From: Clostridia bacterium | Lineage (GTDB): Bacteria; Bacillota; Clostridia; Christensenellales; Aristaeellaceae | Direction: 5' to 3' | Assembly (NCBI GenBank): GCA_017541205.1 | Contig: JAFXZO010000107.1 | Span: 40,181 to 104,180, forward strand | Length of the DNA stretch: 64,000 nt | Shown: piece after piece, positions 53,056 to 63,053 of the stretch | Position numbering within the stretch: position 1 is the first letter of the stretch | How the letters are laid out: every line of letters starts with the position of its first letter | Translations under genes and position numbers: made by a program | The notes under the pieces: generated by a model | The model's input: the letters and a program-made list of their open reading frames with translations, nothing else | The model's database searches: none | What the model was told of the DNA's origin: nothing

Positions 53056-53765
53056 CCAAGACGACCCTTCCCCGGCACGTCGCCGTCATCATGGACGGCA
53101 ACGGACGCTGGGCCAAACAGCATAAACTGCAAATCGCCCTGGGACACCGCCAGGGCGTGGAAGCGCTGCGCGCCATCATCCGGGAAAGCAGCGATCTGGG
53201 CATCGAGGCGCTGAGCCTGTACGCCTTTTCCACCGAAAACTGGCGGCGCAGCCCCCAGGAGGTGGAAGCCCTGATGGGATTGCTGCTGGAGTATTTCACC
53301 AGCGAGATCGACGAATTGGACGAAAACAACGTCCGCATCCGCATCCTGGGCGATAAGGACGGCATGCCTCCCAAGCAGCGCGCGGCCCTTGTGAGCGCCG
53401 AGGAGCGCACCAAGGGCAATACAGGCCTGAACCTCAACATTGCCATCAACTACGGCGGGCGGGCCGAGCTCGCGCGCGCGGCAAGGGCCCTGGCCGAAAA
53501 AGCGGTGAAGGGCGAGATCAGGCCTGAGGACATCACCGAGGACGCCCTTTCCCGGGAATTGTATACCGCGGGGCAGCCGGACGTGGATCTGTTGATCCGC
53601 ACCAGCGGGGAAATGCGGCTGAGCAACTTCCTTTTGTTCCAGTGCGCGTACGCGGAATTCATGTTCCCCTCGGTGCTGTGGCCGGATTTTGATTTGAACG
53701 AATACCACAAGGCGCTGGAAGCGTTTGGCAGCAGAGACAGACGGTTTGGAGGACGAAAAGCATGA
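53052..53765 (+). CDS. uppS: isoprenyl transferase (undecaprenyl diphosphate synthase)
   Basis: cis-Prenyltransferase making the C55 lipid carrier for peptidoglycan and teichoic acids. The 237-aa length is normal. Signature: HVAVIMDGNGRWAKQH (about 9-24; MDGNGRWA binds the diphosphate), LSLYAFSTENWRR, LNLNIAINYGGRAELARAA (about 128-146) and QPDVDLLIRTSGEMRLSNFLLFQCAYAEFMF (about 177-207). AGAGG precedes the ATG. Confidence 0.97.
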   Translation: MTKTTLPRHVAVIMDGNGRWAKQHKLQIALGHRQGVEALRAIIRESSDLGIEALSLYAFSTENWRRSPQEVEALMGLLLEYFTSEIDELDENNVRIRILGDKDGMPPKQRAALVSAEERTKGNTGLNLNIAINYGGRAELARAARALAEKAVKGEIRPEDITEDALSRELYTAGQPDVDLLIRTSGEMRLSNFLLFQCAYAEFMFPSVLWPDFDLNEYHKALEAFGSRDRRFGGRKA

Positions 53766-54583
53766 TGCAGCGGATCATTACCGGGACATGCCTGGCCCTG
53801 GTGCTGGTAGGCGCGCTTTGGCTGGGCGGGCTGGGCTTTTCGATCCCGTTCATGGTTTTTATGTGCATGGCGATCTATGAAATGAACAAGGCCACGGCGA
53901 GCGCCGGGCACCGGCCCGTGGAATGGCCGAGCTGGGTCTGCGTTGCCCTGTCCATCCCGCTGTTCCATTTCGCGGGCAGCGTTTCGCTGCTGATGCCGCT
54001 GGTTGGCGGCGCGTTTATGCTGATCGCGGCCATGGTCATTTTCCGCGATGAGCCCAAATTGGAGGATATCCTCATGTCCGCGCTGCCGCTGGTGTGCGTG
54101 CTGCTGCCGGGCATGTGCATGATGGGCCTGCAGAAGGCGCCGGGCCGCTCGAACCAACTGCTGCTGACGATCCTCGCTTTCGGCGTGCCCCTCATGGGGG
54201 ACACCATGGCGTACTTTATCGGCAGCCGCTTTGGCGTACGCAAGCTGTGCCCCGCGGTCAGCCCCAACAAATCCGTGGAGGGCGCTGTGGCCGGGCTGGT
54301 CGGCAGCATTCTGTTCGCCATGGCGACGGCGGGCGTGTTCAAAATCTTTACGGCGATCCCGCCTTTCTGGCATTTCCCCATCCTGGGGCTGCTGGGCGGC
54401 ATTGCCGGCCAGGTGGGCGATCTGTTCGCGTCCCTGGTGAAGCGTCACTGCGGCGTCAAGGATTTCAGCAACATTTTCCCCGGCCATGGCGGCGTGATGG
54501 ACCGGCTGGACAGCGTGTACTGGGCCACGGTGGTCATGTATATCTACCTGAATATCACCCTGAATACCCTGCCGGCGGCATGA
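53762..54583 (+). CDS. cdsA: phosphatidate cytidylyltransferase
   Basis: Membrane enzyme making CDP-diacylglycerol from phosphatidate and CTP, the precursor of phosphatidylglycerol and cardiolipin. The 273-aa protein has about seven hydrophobic segments. The C-terminal signature is VKDFSNIFPGHGGVMDRLDSVYWA (about 233-256; PGHGGxxDRxDS), and GDTMAYFIGSRFGVRKLCPAVSPNKSVEGAVAGL lies at about 143-176. Start overlaps the uppS stop by ATGA. Next gene (dxr) follows after 60 nt. Confidence 0.96.
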   Translation: MMQRIITGTCLALVLVGALWLGGLGFSIPFMVFMCMAIYEMNKATASAGHRPVEWPSWVCVALSIPLFHFAGSVSLLMPLVGGAFMLIAAMVIFRDEPKLEDILMSALPLVCVLLPGMCMMGLQKAPGRSNQLLLTILAFGVPLMGDTMAYFIGSRFGVRKLCPAVSPNKSVEGAVAGLVGSILFAMATAGVFKIFTAIPPFWHFPILGLLGGIAGQVGDLFASLVKRHCGVKDFSNIFPGHGGVMDRLDSVYWATVVMYIYLNITLNTLPAA

Positions 54584-54643
54584 GGGCAAGGCGCGCGCCG
54601 CGCACGGTGATGCGCGCGGGCCGCGGAATCGAGAGGATCATGT

Positions 54644-55777
54644 ATGCGTGGGATTGCGATTTTGGGCAGCACCGGCTCCATTGGCAAGCAGGCGATCGAA
54701 GTGATCGCGCTGCATCCCGACCGCTTTTTTGTGACGGCGCTGACCGCTCATAAAAACGCGGCGCTTTTATTTGAGCAGGTGCGCGCCCTTCGCCCGGCTT
54801 TGGCGGCGCTGACGGGCGTGGAAGGGGAAGTAAAGATCCCGGAGGACTTGGGCTTTTGCGAGTTTCGCTTCGGGCGCAAGGCCCTGGAAGACATCGCGGC
54901 GCAGGCGCCGGGGCAGGACGTATTGGCCGCGGTGGTCGGCGTGGCGGGGCTCAAGGCCGTGATGGCCGCGCGCAAGGCCGGAAAGCGCGTGCTGCTTGCC
55001 AACAAGGAAACGCTGGTCGCCGGGGGCGAAATGGTGATGAACGCGTGCCCGGAGGGGACCCTGCTTCCCGTGGACAGCGAGCACAGCGCCATTTTCCAAT
55101 GCCTGCAGGGCGCGGGCCCCAACCGCTTTGAGCAGATCCTTTTGACGGCCTCCGGCGGCCCCTTCCGCACCTGGGACAAAGAGAAAATCAAGTCCGCGAC
55201 CGTGGCCCAGGCGCTGGGGCACCCCACCTGGAGCATGGGGGCCAAGATCACGGTGGATTCCGCGTCCATGTTCAACAAGGCGCTGGAGATCATCGAGGCC
55301 AAATGGCTCTTTCACGCGCGGCCGGAACAGATCCAGGTGGTGGTGCATCCGCAGAGCATCGTGCATTCCGCGGTGAAGTTCCGGGACGGCGCGGTGATCG
55401 CACAGCTTGGCGCGCCGGACATGAAGGTGCCCATCCTCTACGCGATGAGCTATCCGGAAAGGCTTAAAACGGGCGGCAGGGAAATGGACCTGTTCCAGGT
55501 GGGAACGCTCACCTTTGAAAAGCCGGACGAGGAAAAGTTTCCGGCGCTTCGCATGGCGTATGAGGCGCTGCGCCAGGGCGGCGCGGCCTGCTGCGTGCTC
55601 AACGCCGCCAACGAGGAGGCGTGCTATGCCTTCCTGAAGGAAAAAATCCCCTTTGGCCGCATCCCGCAGATCGTGGCGGACACCCTGCAAAAGCACGGGA
55701 GCCTGCCCGCCAAAAACCTTTCGGATATCGACCGGGCGGACGCCCTGGCCCGGGAAACGGCCCGGAGCCTGATGTGA
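54644..55777 (+). CDS. dxr: 1-deoxy-D-xylulose-5-phosphate reductoisomerase
   Basis: Second step of the MEP isoprenoid pathway, NADPH dependent. The 377-aa protein begins AILGSTGSIGKQAIEVIALHPD (NADPH loop, about 4-25). NKETLVAGGEMVMNACP is at about 119-135, LPVDSEHSAIFQCLQG (about 141-156; metal Asp/Glu), ILLTASGGPFRTWDKE and TVDSASMFNKALEIIEAKWLF (about 203-223) complete the active site. ATG follows GAGAGG. The MEP pathway is continued downstream by ispG in the same gene block. Confidence 0.97.
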   Translation: MRGIAILGSTGSIGKQAIEVIALHPDRFFVTALTAHKNAALLFEQVRALRPALAALTGVEGEVKIPEDLGFCEFRFGRKALEDIAAQAPGQDVLAAVVGVAGLKAVMAARKAGKRVLLANKETLVAGGEMVMNACPEGTLLPVDSEHSAIFQCLQGAGPNRFEQILLTASGGPFRTWDKEKIKSATVAQALGHPTWSMGAKITVDSASMFNKALEIIEAKWLFHARPEQIQVVVHPQSIVHSAVKFRDGAVIAQLGAPDMKVPILYAMSYPERLKTGGREMDLFQVGTLTFEKPDEEKFPALRMAYEALRQGGAACCVLNAANEEACYAFLKEKIPFGRIPQIVADTLQKHGSLPAKNLSDIDRADALARETARSLM

Positions 55778-55852
55778 TGCGCCGCCTGTCATGAATTGCT
55801 GTGCGGCGCGGTAAAATAGAGAGGAAATACCGTAAGCGTTTTCGGAGGTTCT

Positions 55853-56971
55853 ATGTCTTTTCTTTATATTCTGGCCGCGATCCTGATGCTGGGCCTGATG
55901 GTGACGGTGCATGAGGCCGGCCACTTCCTGGCCGCGCGCCTGACGGGCATCCCGGTCAAGGAATTCGCGATCGGCTTTGGCCCCAAGATACTGACCTGGA
56001 ACAGCAAAAAGCATGAAACCAAATTCTGCCTGCGCGTGATCCCCGCCGGGGGCTACTGCATGTTCTACGGCGAGGACGATACCGAGGGCAAGGAAGCGAA
56101 GAACGATCCGCGCGCCATCGGCAATTACGCGGTGTGGCGGCGGCTGATCACCATCCTGCTCGGCCCGGTCATGAATTTCGTGCTGGCCTTCGCGGTGGCG
56201 ACGGCGCTGTACGCCGCGGTGGGCGAGGACACAGCGGGCGTGTACGGCTATCCCGTCGTCCTTTCGGTGGAAAGCGGAAGCCCCGCGCAGGAAGCGGGCC
56301 TGAAGAAAAACGACCGGCTGCTTTCCGTGAACGGCGAGGATGCCAGCGGGGTCAGCGACGACGGCACGATGCTCAAAATCAGCGCGCTGATCGACCGGTA
56401 CGGCGAAGGCGGCGCGCCGCTTGCCCTGATTGCGCAGCGCGGGGAGGACCGGGTCAGCGTGTCCGTACAGCCAAAGTTTGACGCGGAAGCGGGCAGATAT
56501 CTGATGGGCGTCACGCTCAATACCGGCTATACCCCGGGCTATACGGCCATTTCCCTGCCCCGGGCCGCGCAGCTGAGCGCGCAGTATTGCGTGCGCGCCG
56601 GCGGGGCGATCCTGGGCAGCCTGCGCGATCTGGTGACCACCGGCAAGGGCTTTGAGGAATCCAGCGGCCCGATCGGCATCGTGAAGCTGATCGCTGAGGA
56701 GACGCAGCGCTCCGCCGAGGAATCCGCCCGGGAAGCGCTGCTCACCTACGGGGAGCTGCTGGTGCTCATCAGCGTGAACCTGGGCCTGTTCAACCTGCTC
56801 CCGATCCCGGGCCTGGACGGCAGCCGCGTGATCTTCCTGCTCATTGAAGCCGTGCGGAGGAAGCCCGTGCCGCAGAAGGTGGAGGCGTACGTGCATCTGT
56901 CCGGCTACATCCTTTTGATGGGGCTCATGCTGCTGATCACGTTTAAGGATGTATGGAACATCTTTGGCTGA
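55853..56971 (+). CDS. rseP: site-2 (RseP/RasP-type) intramembrane metalloprotease
   Basis: A 372-aa zinc protease that cuts membrane-embedded anti-sigma factors and signal peptides. The active-site motif HEAGH lies at residues 20-24 in the first membrane segment; the C-terminal membrane region holds NLLPIPGLDGSRVIF (about 310-324) with the third zinc ligand Asp. One PDZ domain sits between (about 130-215; VVLSVESGSPAQEAGLKKNDRLLSVNGED). The gap to dxr carries a GCGCCGC/GCGGCGC hairpin (55779-55809). It may cut the anti-sigma factor encoded at 2.2 kb, but no link is shown here. Confidence 0.95.
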   Translation: MSFLYILAAILMLGLMVTVHEAGHFLAARLTGIPVKEFAIGFGPKILTWNSKKHETKFCLRVIPAGGYCMFYGEDDTEGKEAKNDPRAIGNYAVWRRLITILLGPVMNFVLAFAVATALYAAVGEDTAGVYGYPVVLSVESGSPAQEAGLKKNDRLLSVNGEDASGVSDDGTMLKISALIDRYGEGGAPLALIAQRGEDRVSVSVQPKFDAEAGRYLMGVTLNTGYTPGYTAISLPRAAQLSAQYCVRAGGAILGSLRDLVTTGKGFEESSGPIGIVKLIAEETQRSAEESAREALLTYGELLVLISVNLGLFNLLPIPGLDGSRVIFLLIEAVRRKPVPQKVEAYVHLSGYILLMGLMLLITFKDVWNIFG

Positions 56972-57001
56972 AGAAGCCCTGCTTGATGGGAGGCGTTACG
57001 T

Positions 57002-58057
57002 ATGAACAAAACGAAGCAAGTTTTCGCGGGCAGCGTGCCGATCGGCGGGGGAAGCCCCGTTTCGATCCAGTCCATGACCAATACGGACACAAGGGACGTC
57101 GGCGCGACGCTGGAGCAGATCAAGCGCCTGGCTGCGGCGGGGTGCGATCTGGTGCGCGTATCGGTGTATGACAGGGCGTGCGCCGGGGCGGTGAGGACCC
57201 TGGTGGACAAAAGCCCGGTGCCCCTGGTGGCGGACATTCATTTCGACCATACCCTGGCCATCGCCTCCATGGAAAACGGCATTCACAAAATGCGCATCAA
57301 CCCGGGCAACATCGGCAGCGCCGAAAAGGTCAGGAAGGTGGCGGACTGCGCCAAGGCCCATCATGTGCCCATCCGCATCGGGGTCAATTCCGGCTCGCTG
57401 GAAAAGGACATCCTTGCCAAATACGGCGGGCTGACCGCCCAGGGCATGGTGGACAGCGCGCTGGGGCACGTGCGGCTGCTGGAAGAGGCGGGCTTTGACG
57501 ATATCGTGATCTCCCTGAAGGCCAGCGACGTGCCAACCACCGTGCAGGCCTACCGGCTGATGCACAGGACCTGCGATTATCCCCTGCATCTGGGCGTCAC
57601 AGAAGCGGGCCTGCCCGGGCAGGGCACGGTGAAAAGCGCCATCGGCATCGGATCGCTTTTGCTGGACGGCATCGGCGATACCATCCGCGTGTCCCTGACC
57701 AGCGACCCGGTGGCGGAGCCGCGCGCCGCGCTCGATATCCTGCGCGCCCTGGGCCTGCGCAAAGGCATCCGCTTCGTATCCTGCCCGACGTGCGGGCGCA
57801 CGCAGATCGACGTGATGGAAATTGCCCAGCGCGTCGCCAATGAATTTTCCGACGTCGATCTGCCCATCACCGTGGCGGTCATGGGCTGCGTGGTGAACGG
57901 CCCCGGCGAAGCCCGGGACGCGGACATCGCCCTGTGCGGCGGCAGGGACTGCGGCGAGCTCTTTATCCACGGCAAGCCTGCCCGCAAGCTGACGGGCGAT
58001 CTTGCGGCGGAATTTACCCTGGCCGTGCGGGAATTCATGCAGTCCCTGCCCGCGTGA
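57002..58057 (+). CDS. ispG: (E)-4-hydroxy-3-methylbut-2-enyl-diphosphate synthase
   Basis: Sixth enzyme of the MEP pathway, a [4Fe-4S] protein. The 351-aa protein has VSIQSMTNTDTRDVGATLEQI (about 18-38), DIHFDHTLAIASMENGIHKMRINPGNIGS (about 78-106) and the C-terminal cluster ligands in SCPTCGRTQID (about 260-270) and VMGCVVNGPGEARDADI (about 293-309). Normal length for the bacterial form. Gap to rseP only 30 nt. Confidence 0.97.
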   Translation: MNKTKQVFAGSVPIGGGSPVSIQSMTNTDTRDVGATLEQIKRLAAAGCDLVRVSVYDRACAGAVRTLVDKSPVPLVADIHFDHTLAIASMENGIHKMRINPGNIGSAEKVRKVADCAKAHHVPIRIGVNSGSLEKDILAKYGGLTAQGMVDSALGHVRLLEEAGFDDIVISLKASDVPTTVQAYRLMHRTCDYPLHLGVTEAGLPGQGTVKSAIGIGSLLLDGIGDTIRVSLTSDPVAEPRAALDILRALGLRKGIRFVSCPTCGRTQIDVMEIAQRVANEFSDVDLPITVAVMGCVVNGPGEARDADIALCGGRDCGELFIHGKPARKLTGDLAAEFTLAVREFMQSLPA

Positions 58058-58084
58058 ACCGGCGGCTGTCGGGGAGGAAAAAAC

Positions 58085-58501
58085 GTGAACGGCTTTACGG
58101 TCAAACACAACGAACTGACAGCCGAAGAGTTTCTCGAGCTGTGGGAAAGCGTCTGGGGCGGCGGCCCTTCCTTGGAGCAAACGCGGCTCGCGATGGCGCA
58201 TACGCTGTTTCGGGTTTCCGTCTATGACGGGAAGAAGATCGTCGCCATGGCCAGAATGATCGGCGATATGGGCTTGGATTATTACATCAAAGACGTGGTC
58301 GTGCGGCCTGAATACCAGGGCCGGGGGATCGGGCGCATGCTCGTCGGCGAGCTGATGAATTTCGTCCGGGACCATGGAATCAGCGGCACCGGCATTTTTG
58401 TGGAATTGTGCGCAATGCCCGATAAGATCCCCTTTTATCAAAAATTCGGCTTTGACGCCAATGAGGCGCAGCGCCTGAAAAGGATGTATCAGGTTCCGTG
58501 A
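58085..58501 (+). CDS. GNAT-family N-acetyltransferase
   Basis: A 138-aa GNAT enzyme: DYYIKDVVVRPEYQGRGIGRMLVGELMNFVRDHG (about 64-97; QGRGIGRML is the CoA loop) and a late PFYQKFGFDANEAQRLKRMY tail, close to the small acetyltransferases that act on amino sugars or polyamines. It stands between ispG and polC, where many Firmicutes have proS or nothing, and looks inserted into the block. GGGGAGG precedes the start. Confidence 0.85.
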   Translation: MNGFTVKHNELTAEEFLELWESVWGGGPSLEQTRLAMAHTLFRVSVYDGKKIVAMARMIGDMGLDYYIKDVVVRPEYQGRGIGRMLVGELMNFVRDHGISGTGIFVELCAMPDKIPFYQKFGFDANEAQRLKRMYQVP

Positions 58502-58555
58502 CGTCCGTCCGTAAATACAAGCGCCGCCTGCCAAACCCGACAAAGGAACAGAACC

Positions 58556-61500
58556 ATGACATACGAAGAATTGCTCCGCGCCGTGCATCAGGCTTTGCCC
58601 GAAACGGAGGGTAAGATCGCCATTGAGCGGGTGCGGTTCGTGAAAAGCGAGAACAAGGCGTATTTTTCCTTTCTTTCCGATATCCTGATCGGGGAGAAGG
58701 GCTTTTTCATCATGAAAAACGTGCTGGGCAAGGCGTTTCCGGGACTGGATTTTTCGCTGCGGGTGGCGTCGCCCGGCCTGGCGCGGGAATTTCTCCAGAA
58801 CCCGGATAAATACTGCGCGCCGCTCAACCATTTCCTGATCCGGCATTACCCGGCGGTGGCGTCCTGGGAATTTGACATGCGCTGGACGCCGGGCAACGGG
58901 CGCGTGACGCTCGAAATGCCGGACGAGTTTTCCATGCGCTATCTGGAGCGCCAGGGCGTCAGGGAGCAGCTTTCGGGCGTGATCCGGGATGTGTTCCGCC
59001 TGGAAACGGACGTGAGCCTGACCGTGTGCGGCGACGAGGAAAAGCGTCTGCGGGCATTAACGCAGGAGCGCGCCGAGCAGGACCGCGTGGCCGCCGAGCG
59101 CGCCCAAAGATACGATGAGATCGCCGCCCGGAAGACGGAAGAAAAGCCCAAGGAAAAGGACCCCCGCATCAAAGGCCGCGCCATCGGCGATCCACCCGTA
59201 CCCATCCGGGAGCTGACGGACGATACGGGGCTCGCCGTCATCCGCGGCAAGGTGCTCTCCGCCGAAAGCAAGGAAATTTCGGGCGGGGAAATGGTGCTGC
59301 TTTCGTTCCTGGTGACGGATTTTACCTCCACCATCCGGGTCAAAGCCTTCCTCCGCTATCGCGCCCGCCTGCGCAAGGACGAGGAAGCGCCGCCCGTCAC
59401 CGACGAGGAACGCGAGGCGGTGAATAAGGTGGTCAAGGCCATCGTGCCCGGCATGGGCGTATTGGTGCGGGGCGATACGCAGTACGATAAATTTTCGCAT
59501 GAAACGGTGGTCATGGCGCGGGATATTTCATCCTGCGAGCTGCCCCAGCGCATGGATACCGCAAAAGAAAAACGGATCGAACTGCATCTGCATACCCAGA
59601 TGAGCAACATGGACGCCGTGTCCTCCCCGACGGCGCTGATCGAGCGCGCCGCCAAATGGGGTCACGAGGCCGTCGCCGTCACCGATCACGGCGTGGCCCA
59701 GGCCTTCCCCGAGGCGTTCGGCGCGGCGAAAAAATACGGGATCAAGCTGCTGCCCGGGGTGGAAGGATATCTGACGGACGACGATCAGGTGGTGGAGGGA
59801 AAGGCAAGCCTGCCGCTGGATTCGCCCGTGATCGTGCTGGACTTTGAAACCACGGGCCTCAACACCGCGCGCGACAGGATCATTGAGATCGGCGCGGTGA
59901 AGCTGCAGGGCGGCCAGGTGGTGGACAGCTATGGGGAGCTCATCAATCCCGGCATGCTGCTGCCGCCCAAGATCACCGAGATCACGCACATCACCGATCA
60001 GATGCTGCGCGGCCAGCCGACCATTGCCGAGGCGATGCCCAAGCTGCTGGCCTTTCTGGGCGGCTGCCCCATCGCCGCGCACAACGCGAAATTCGACTGC
60101 GCGGTGCTGGACAGCGAATTGAAGCGGCTGGGCATGGCATACGACGCGGCGCATATCGATACGCTGACCCTGGCGCGCAAGCTGTATCCGGAGCTCAAAT
60201 CCCACCGCCTGGGGGCGGTGTGCAAGCGCCTGGGCGTATCGCTCAAGGACGCGCACCGGGCCGTCAACGACGCCGCCGCCACCGCGCAGTGCCTTGCCCG
60301 GATGCTGGACGAGGCCAAGCAGCGCGGCGCGAAAACGCTGGAGGATTTGAACGGTATTTCCAGCGATTATACCCTGGGCAACTCCTGGCACATCGTGCTG
60401 CTCGCGGCCAGCCAGGAGGGCATGACGAACCTGAACCGCCTGATTTCGGAGAGCCACTTAAAATATTTCCGCCGCAGGCCGCACATCCCCCGCTCCGTGC
60501 TGCAAAAATACAGGAAGGACATCATCGTTGGCAGCGCGTGCGAGGCGGGCGAATTGTACACCGCCATGGTGGACGGGGCAAGCGACGAAAAGCTGGGCAA
60601 GATCGCCAGGTTCTATGATTATCTGGAGATCCAGCCGCTTGGCAACAATGAATTTTTGATCCGGGACGGCAAGGTGAGCGGGGAGGAAGAACTGCGGGAA
60701 TACAACCGGCGCATCGTGCGCCTGGGCGAAAAGCTGGGCCTGCCCGTCTGCGCGACGGGCGACGTGCATTTCCTCGATCCCGAGGACGCGGTCTTTCGCT
60801 CCATCATCCAGGCAGGCCAGGGCTACGACGACGCGGATCATCAGCCGCCGCTGTACCTGAAGACCACCGATGAAATGCTGAACGAGTTTTCCTATCTTGG
60901 CAAGGAAAAGGCGTACGAGGTGGTCGTCAAAAACCCGAAGCTCATCGCCTCCCGGATCGGGGAGGTGCGCCTGTTCCCCAAGCATCCGGAGGGGAAAACC
61001 ACGTTTTCGCCCTTCTGGCCGGAAGCGGAGGAGGATATCAAGCGCCTCACGTACGGCACCGCGCACCGCCTCTACGGGGACGAATTGCCCGATATCGTGC
61101 AAAAGCGCATCGACAAGGAATTGAACGCCATCGTGGGCTACGGCTACTGCACGCTCTATTCCATCGCGCAGAAGCTGGTAGAAAAATCGCTGGCCGACGG
61201 GTACGTGGTGGGCAGCCGCGGGTCGGTCGGCTCGTCGTTCGTGGCGTTCCTGACGGGCATCACGGAGATCAATTCCCTGCCGCCGCATTACCGGTGCGAA
61301 ACCTGCCGCAAGGCGGATTTCGATATCCCGCCGCAGTACACCATCGGCGTGGACCTGCCGGACAGGAAATGCCCTGTGTGCGGCAATCCCCTCGTCAAGG
61401 ACGGGTTCGATATCCCCTTTGAAGCGTTCCTCGGCTTCAAGGGCGATAAGGTGCCGGATATTGACCTCAATTTTTCCGGCGAATATCAGCCCGTGGCGCA

Positions 61501-62887
61501 TAACTACGTCAAAGAGCTCTTCGGCGAGGAATACGTCTTCCGGGCCGGCACCATCGGCACCCTGGCCGAAAAGACGGCCTACGGCTACGTGCTCAAATAC
61601 CTGGAGGAAAGGAACCTGACCGTCTCCGACGCGGAAAAGGAGCGCCTCGCCGCGGGCTGCGTGGGCGTCAAGCGCACCACGGGCCAGCACCCGGCGGGCA
61701 TGGTGGTCCTGCCCAAGGAGTACGATATCTGCCAGTTCACCGCCGTGCAGCACCCCGCCGACGATACGGAATCCCAGACCGTTACCACGCACTATGATTT
61801 CGGCTCCATGCACGATATCCTGGTGAAGCTGGATATCCTGGGGCACGATGATCCGACCATGCTGCATATGCTGGAGGAGCTGACGGGCGTCAATTTCCGC
61901 AAGATCCCGCTGGACGACAAGCAGGTGATGAGCCTGTTTTCCTCGCCCAAAGCGCTGGGCGTGACCAGCGAGGAAATCGGCTGCAATACCGGCACCTTCG
62001 GCGTGCCGGAAATGGGCACCGCCTTCGTGCGCCAGATGCTGGAGGACACGCATCCCTCCACCATGCAGGAATTGATCCGCATTTCCGGCCTGAGCCACGG
62101 CACCGACGTATGGCTGGGCAACGCGAAGGACCTGATCGAACGGGGCGTGGTGCCGCTTTCCCAATGCCTGTGCACGCGCGAGGACATCATGAACCAGTTG
62201 ATGCAAATGGGCGTGCCCGCGAAAATGGCCTTTGACACGATGGAATTCGTGCGCAAGGGCAAGGGCTTAAAGCCCGAAATGGTGGAGGCCATGCACGAGC
62301 ACAACGTGCCCGCCTGGGTGGAGGAGAGCTGCCGCAAGATCAAATACATGTTCCCCAAGGGCCACGCCGCCGCGTACGTGACCATGGCCCTTCGCGTCGC
62401 CTACTATAAGGTCTATTACCCCCAGGCTTACTACGCCGCGTATTTTACCATCCGCGGCGACGGGTTCGACGCCTGCACGATGATCCTGCCCATCGATCAG
62501 CTGCGCGCGAAGCTCCAGGAAACGCGCCAGCTGGACCAGGAAAAAAAGGCGACCCAGAAGGACAAGGACGCCATCACCGCCATGGAGCTCGTCCTGGAAA
62601 TGATGGCGCGCGGCTACTATTTCCTGCCGGCGGACCTGTATAAGAGCGATGTCAAGCGTTTTCTGCCGGAGGGCGAAAGGGGCCTGCGCGTGCCCTTTAC
62701 CGCGCTGGGCGGCCTGGGCGAAAGCGCGGCCCAGGGCATCGTGGACGCCAGGAGCACCCCCTTCATTTCCGTGGAGGACCTCAAAAACCGGGGCAAGGTG
62801 TCCAGCGCCGTGCTCGATCTGCTGCGGGAGCACGGGTGCCTGAAGGACCTGGCCGAAACCAACCAGGTCACGCTTTTTCAGCTGTAA
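58556..62887 (+). CDS. polC: DNA polymerase III subunit alpha, PolC type (Gram-positive)
   Basis: Replicative polymerase with proofreading, 1443 aa. Domain order: N-terminal domain (1-190), OB fold (about 215-320), PHP domain beginning ELHLHTQMSNMDAVSSPTALIERAAKWGHEAVAVTDHG (about 341-378), the inserted DEDD exonuclease (SPVIVLDFETTGLNTARDRI at about 423-442; HRAVNDAAATAQCLARML at about 564-581), the polymerase core with PDIDLNFSGEYQ (about 965-976, two catalytic Asp), and a C-terminal zinc-ribbon region (CETCRKADF...CPVCGNPL at about 911-947). No frameshift. It ends the operon. Confidence 0.98.
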   Translation: MTYEELLRAVHQALPETEGKIAIERVRFVKSENKAYFSFLSDILIGEKGFFIMKNVLGKAFPGLDFSLRVASPGLAREFLQNPDKYCAPLNHFLIRHYPAVASWEFDMRWTPGNGRVTLEMPDEFSMRYLERQGVREQLSGVIRDVFRLETDVSLTVCGDEEKRLRALTQERAEQDRVAAERAQRYDEIAARKTEEKPKEKDPRIKGRAIGDPPVPIRELTDDTGLAVIRGKVLSAESKEISGGEMVLLSFLVTDFTSTIRVKAFLRYRARLRKDEEAPPVTDEEREAVNKVVKAIVPGMGVLVRGDTQYDKFSHETVVMARDISSCELPQRMDTAKEKRIELHLHTQMSNMDAVSSPTALIERAAKWGHEAVAVTDHGVAQAFPEAFGAAKKYGIKLLPGVEGYLTDDDQVVEGKASLPLDSPVIVLDFETTGLNTARDRIIEIGAVKLQGGQVVDSYGELINPGMLLPPKITEITHITDQMLRGQPTIAEAMPKLLAFLGGCPIAAHNAKFDCAVLDSELKRLGMAYDAAHIDTLTLARKLYPELKSHRLGAVCKRLGVSLKDAHRAVNDAAATAQCLARMLDEAKQRGAKTLEDLNGISSDYTLGNSWHIVLLAASQEGMTNLNRLISESHLKYFRRRPHIPRSVLQKYRKDIIVGSACEAGELYTAMVDGASDEKLGKIARFYDYLEIQPLGNNEFLIRDGKVSGEEELREYNRRIVRLGEKLGLPVCATGDVHFLDPEDAVFRSIIQAGQGYDDADHQPPLYLKTTDEMLNEFSYLGKEKAYEVVVKNPKLIASRIGEVRLFPKHPEGKTTFSPFWPEAEEDIKRLTYGTAHRLYGDELPDIVQKRIDKELNAIVGYGYCTLYSIAQKLVEKSLADGYVVGSRGSVGSSFVAFLTGITEINSLPPHYRCETCRKADFDIPPQYTIGVDLPDRKCPVCGNPLVKDGFDIPFEAFLGFKGDKVPDIDLNFSGEYQPVAHNYVKELFGEEYVFRAGTIGTLAEKTAYGYVLKYLEERNLTVSDAEKERLAAGCVGVKRTTGQHPAGMVVLPKEYDICQFTAVQHPADDTESQTVTTHYDFGSMHDILVKLDILGHDDPTMLHMLEELTGVNFRKIPLDDKQVMSLFSSPKALGVTSEEIGCNTGTFGVPEMGTAFVRQMLEDTHPSTMQELIRISGLSHGTDVWLGNAKDLIERGVVPLSQCLCTREDIMNQLMQMGVPAKMAFDTMEFVRKGKGLKPEMVEAMHEHNVPAWVEESCRKIKYMFPKGHAAAYVTMALRVAYYKVYYPQAYYAAYFTIRGDGFDACTMILPIDQLRAKLQETRQLDQEKKATQKDKDAITAMELVLEMMARGYYFLPADLYKSDVKRFLPEGERGLRVPFTALGGLGESAAQGIVDARSTPFISVEDLKNRGKVSSAVLDLLREHGCLKDLAETNQVTLFQL

Positions 62888-62953
62888 TTCGTCTGATGTT
62901 TCTTCTAAGATGAAAGCAGTATAAAGCGTTTGTAAATTTTTTTCCGGATCAAT

Positions 62954-62981
62954 TTGCCAACCGGGAAAAACGTGCTATAAT
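62954..62981 (+). promoter_or_regulatory. promoter of the VanW/SH3 gene
   Basis: TTGCCA (62954-62959), 16-nt spacer, perfect TATAAT (62976-62981) with extended TGC. It ends 73 nt before the GTG start codon. Confidence 0.6.
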
Positions 62982-63053
62982 AAAATTTAGCCCGGACGCA
63001 AGGCGCGCCGGGCGGCAAACGAAGGAAACAAGGAAACGCCGGGAGGATGAACT

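Noticed and set aside
62888-62953. Terminator after polC
   Set aside because: The 66 nt downstream is AT-rich with T runs but no convincing stem, so I do not call one.
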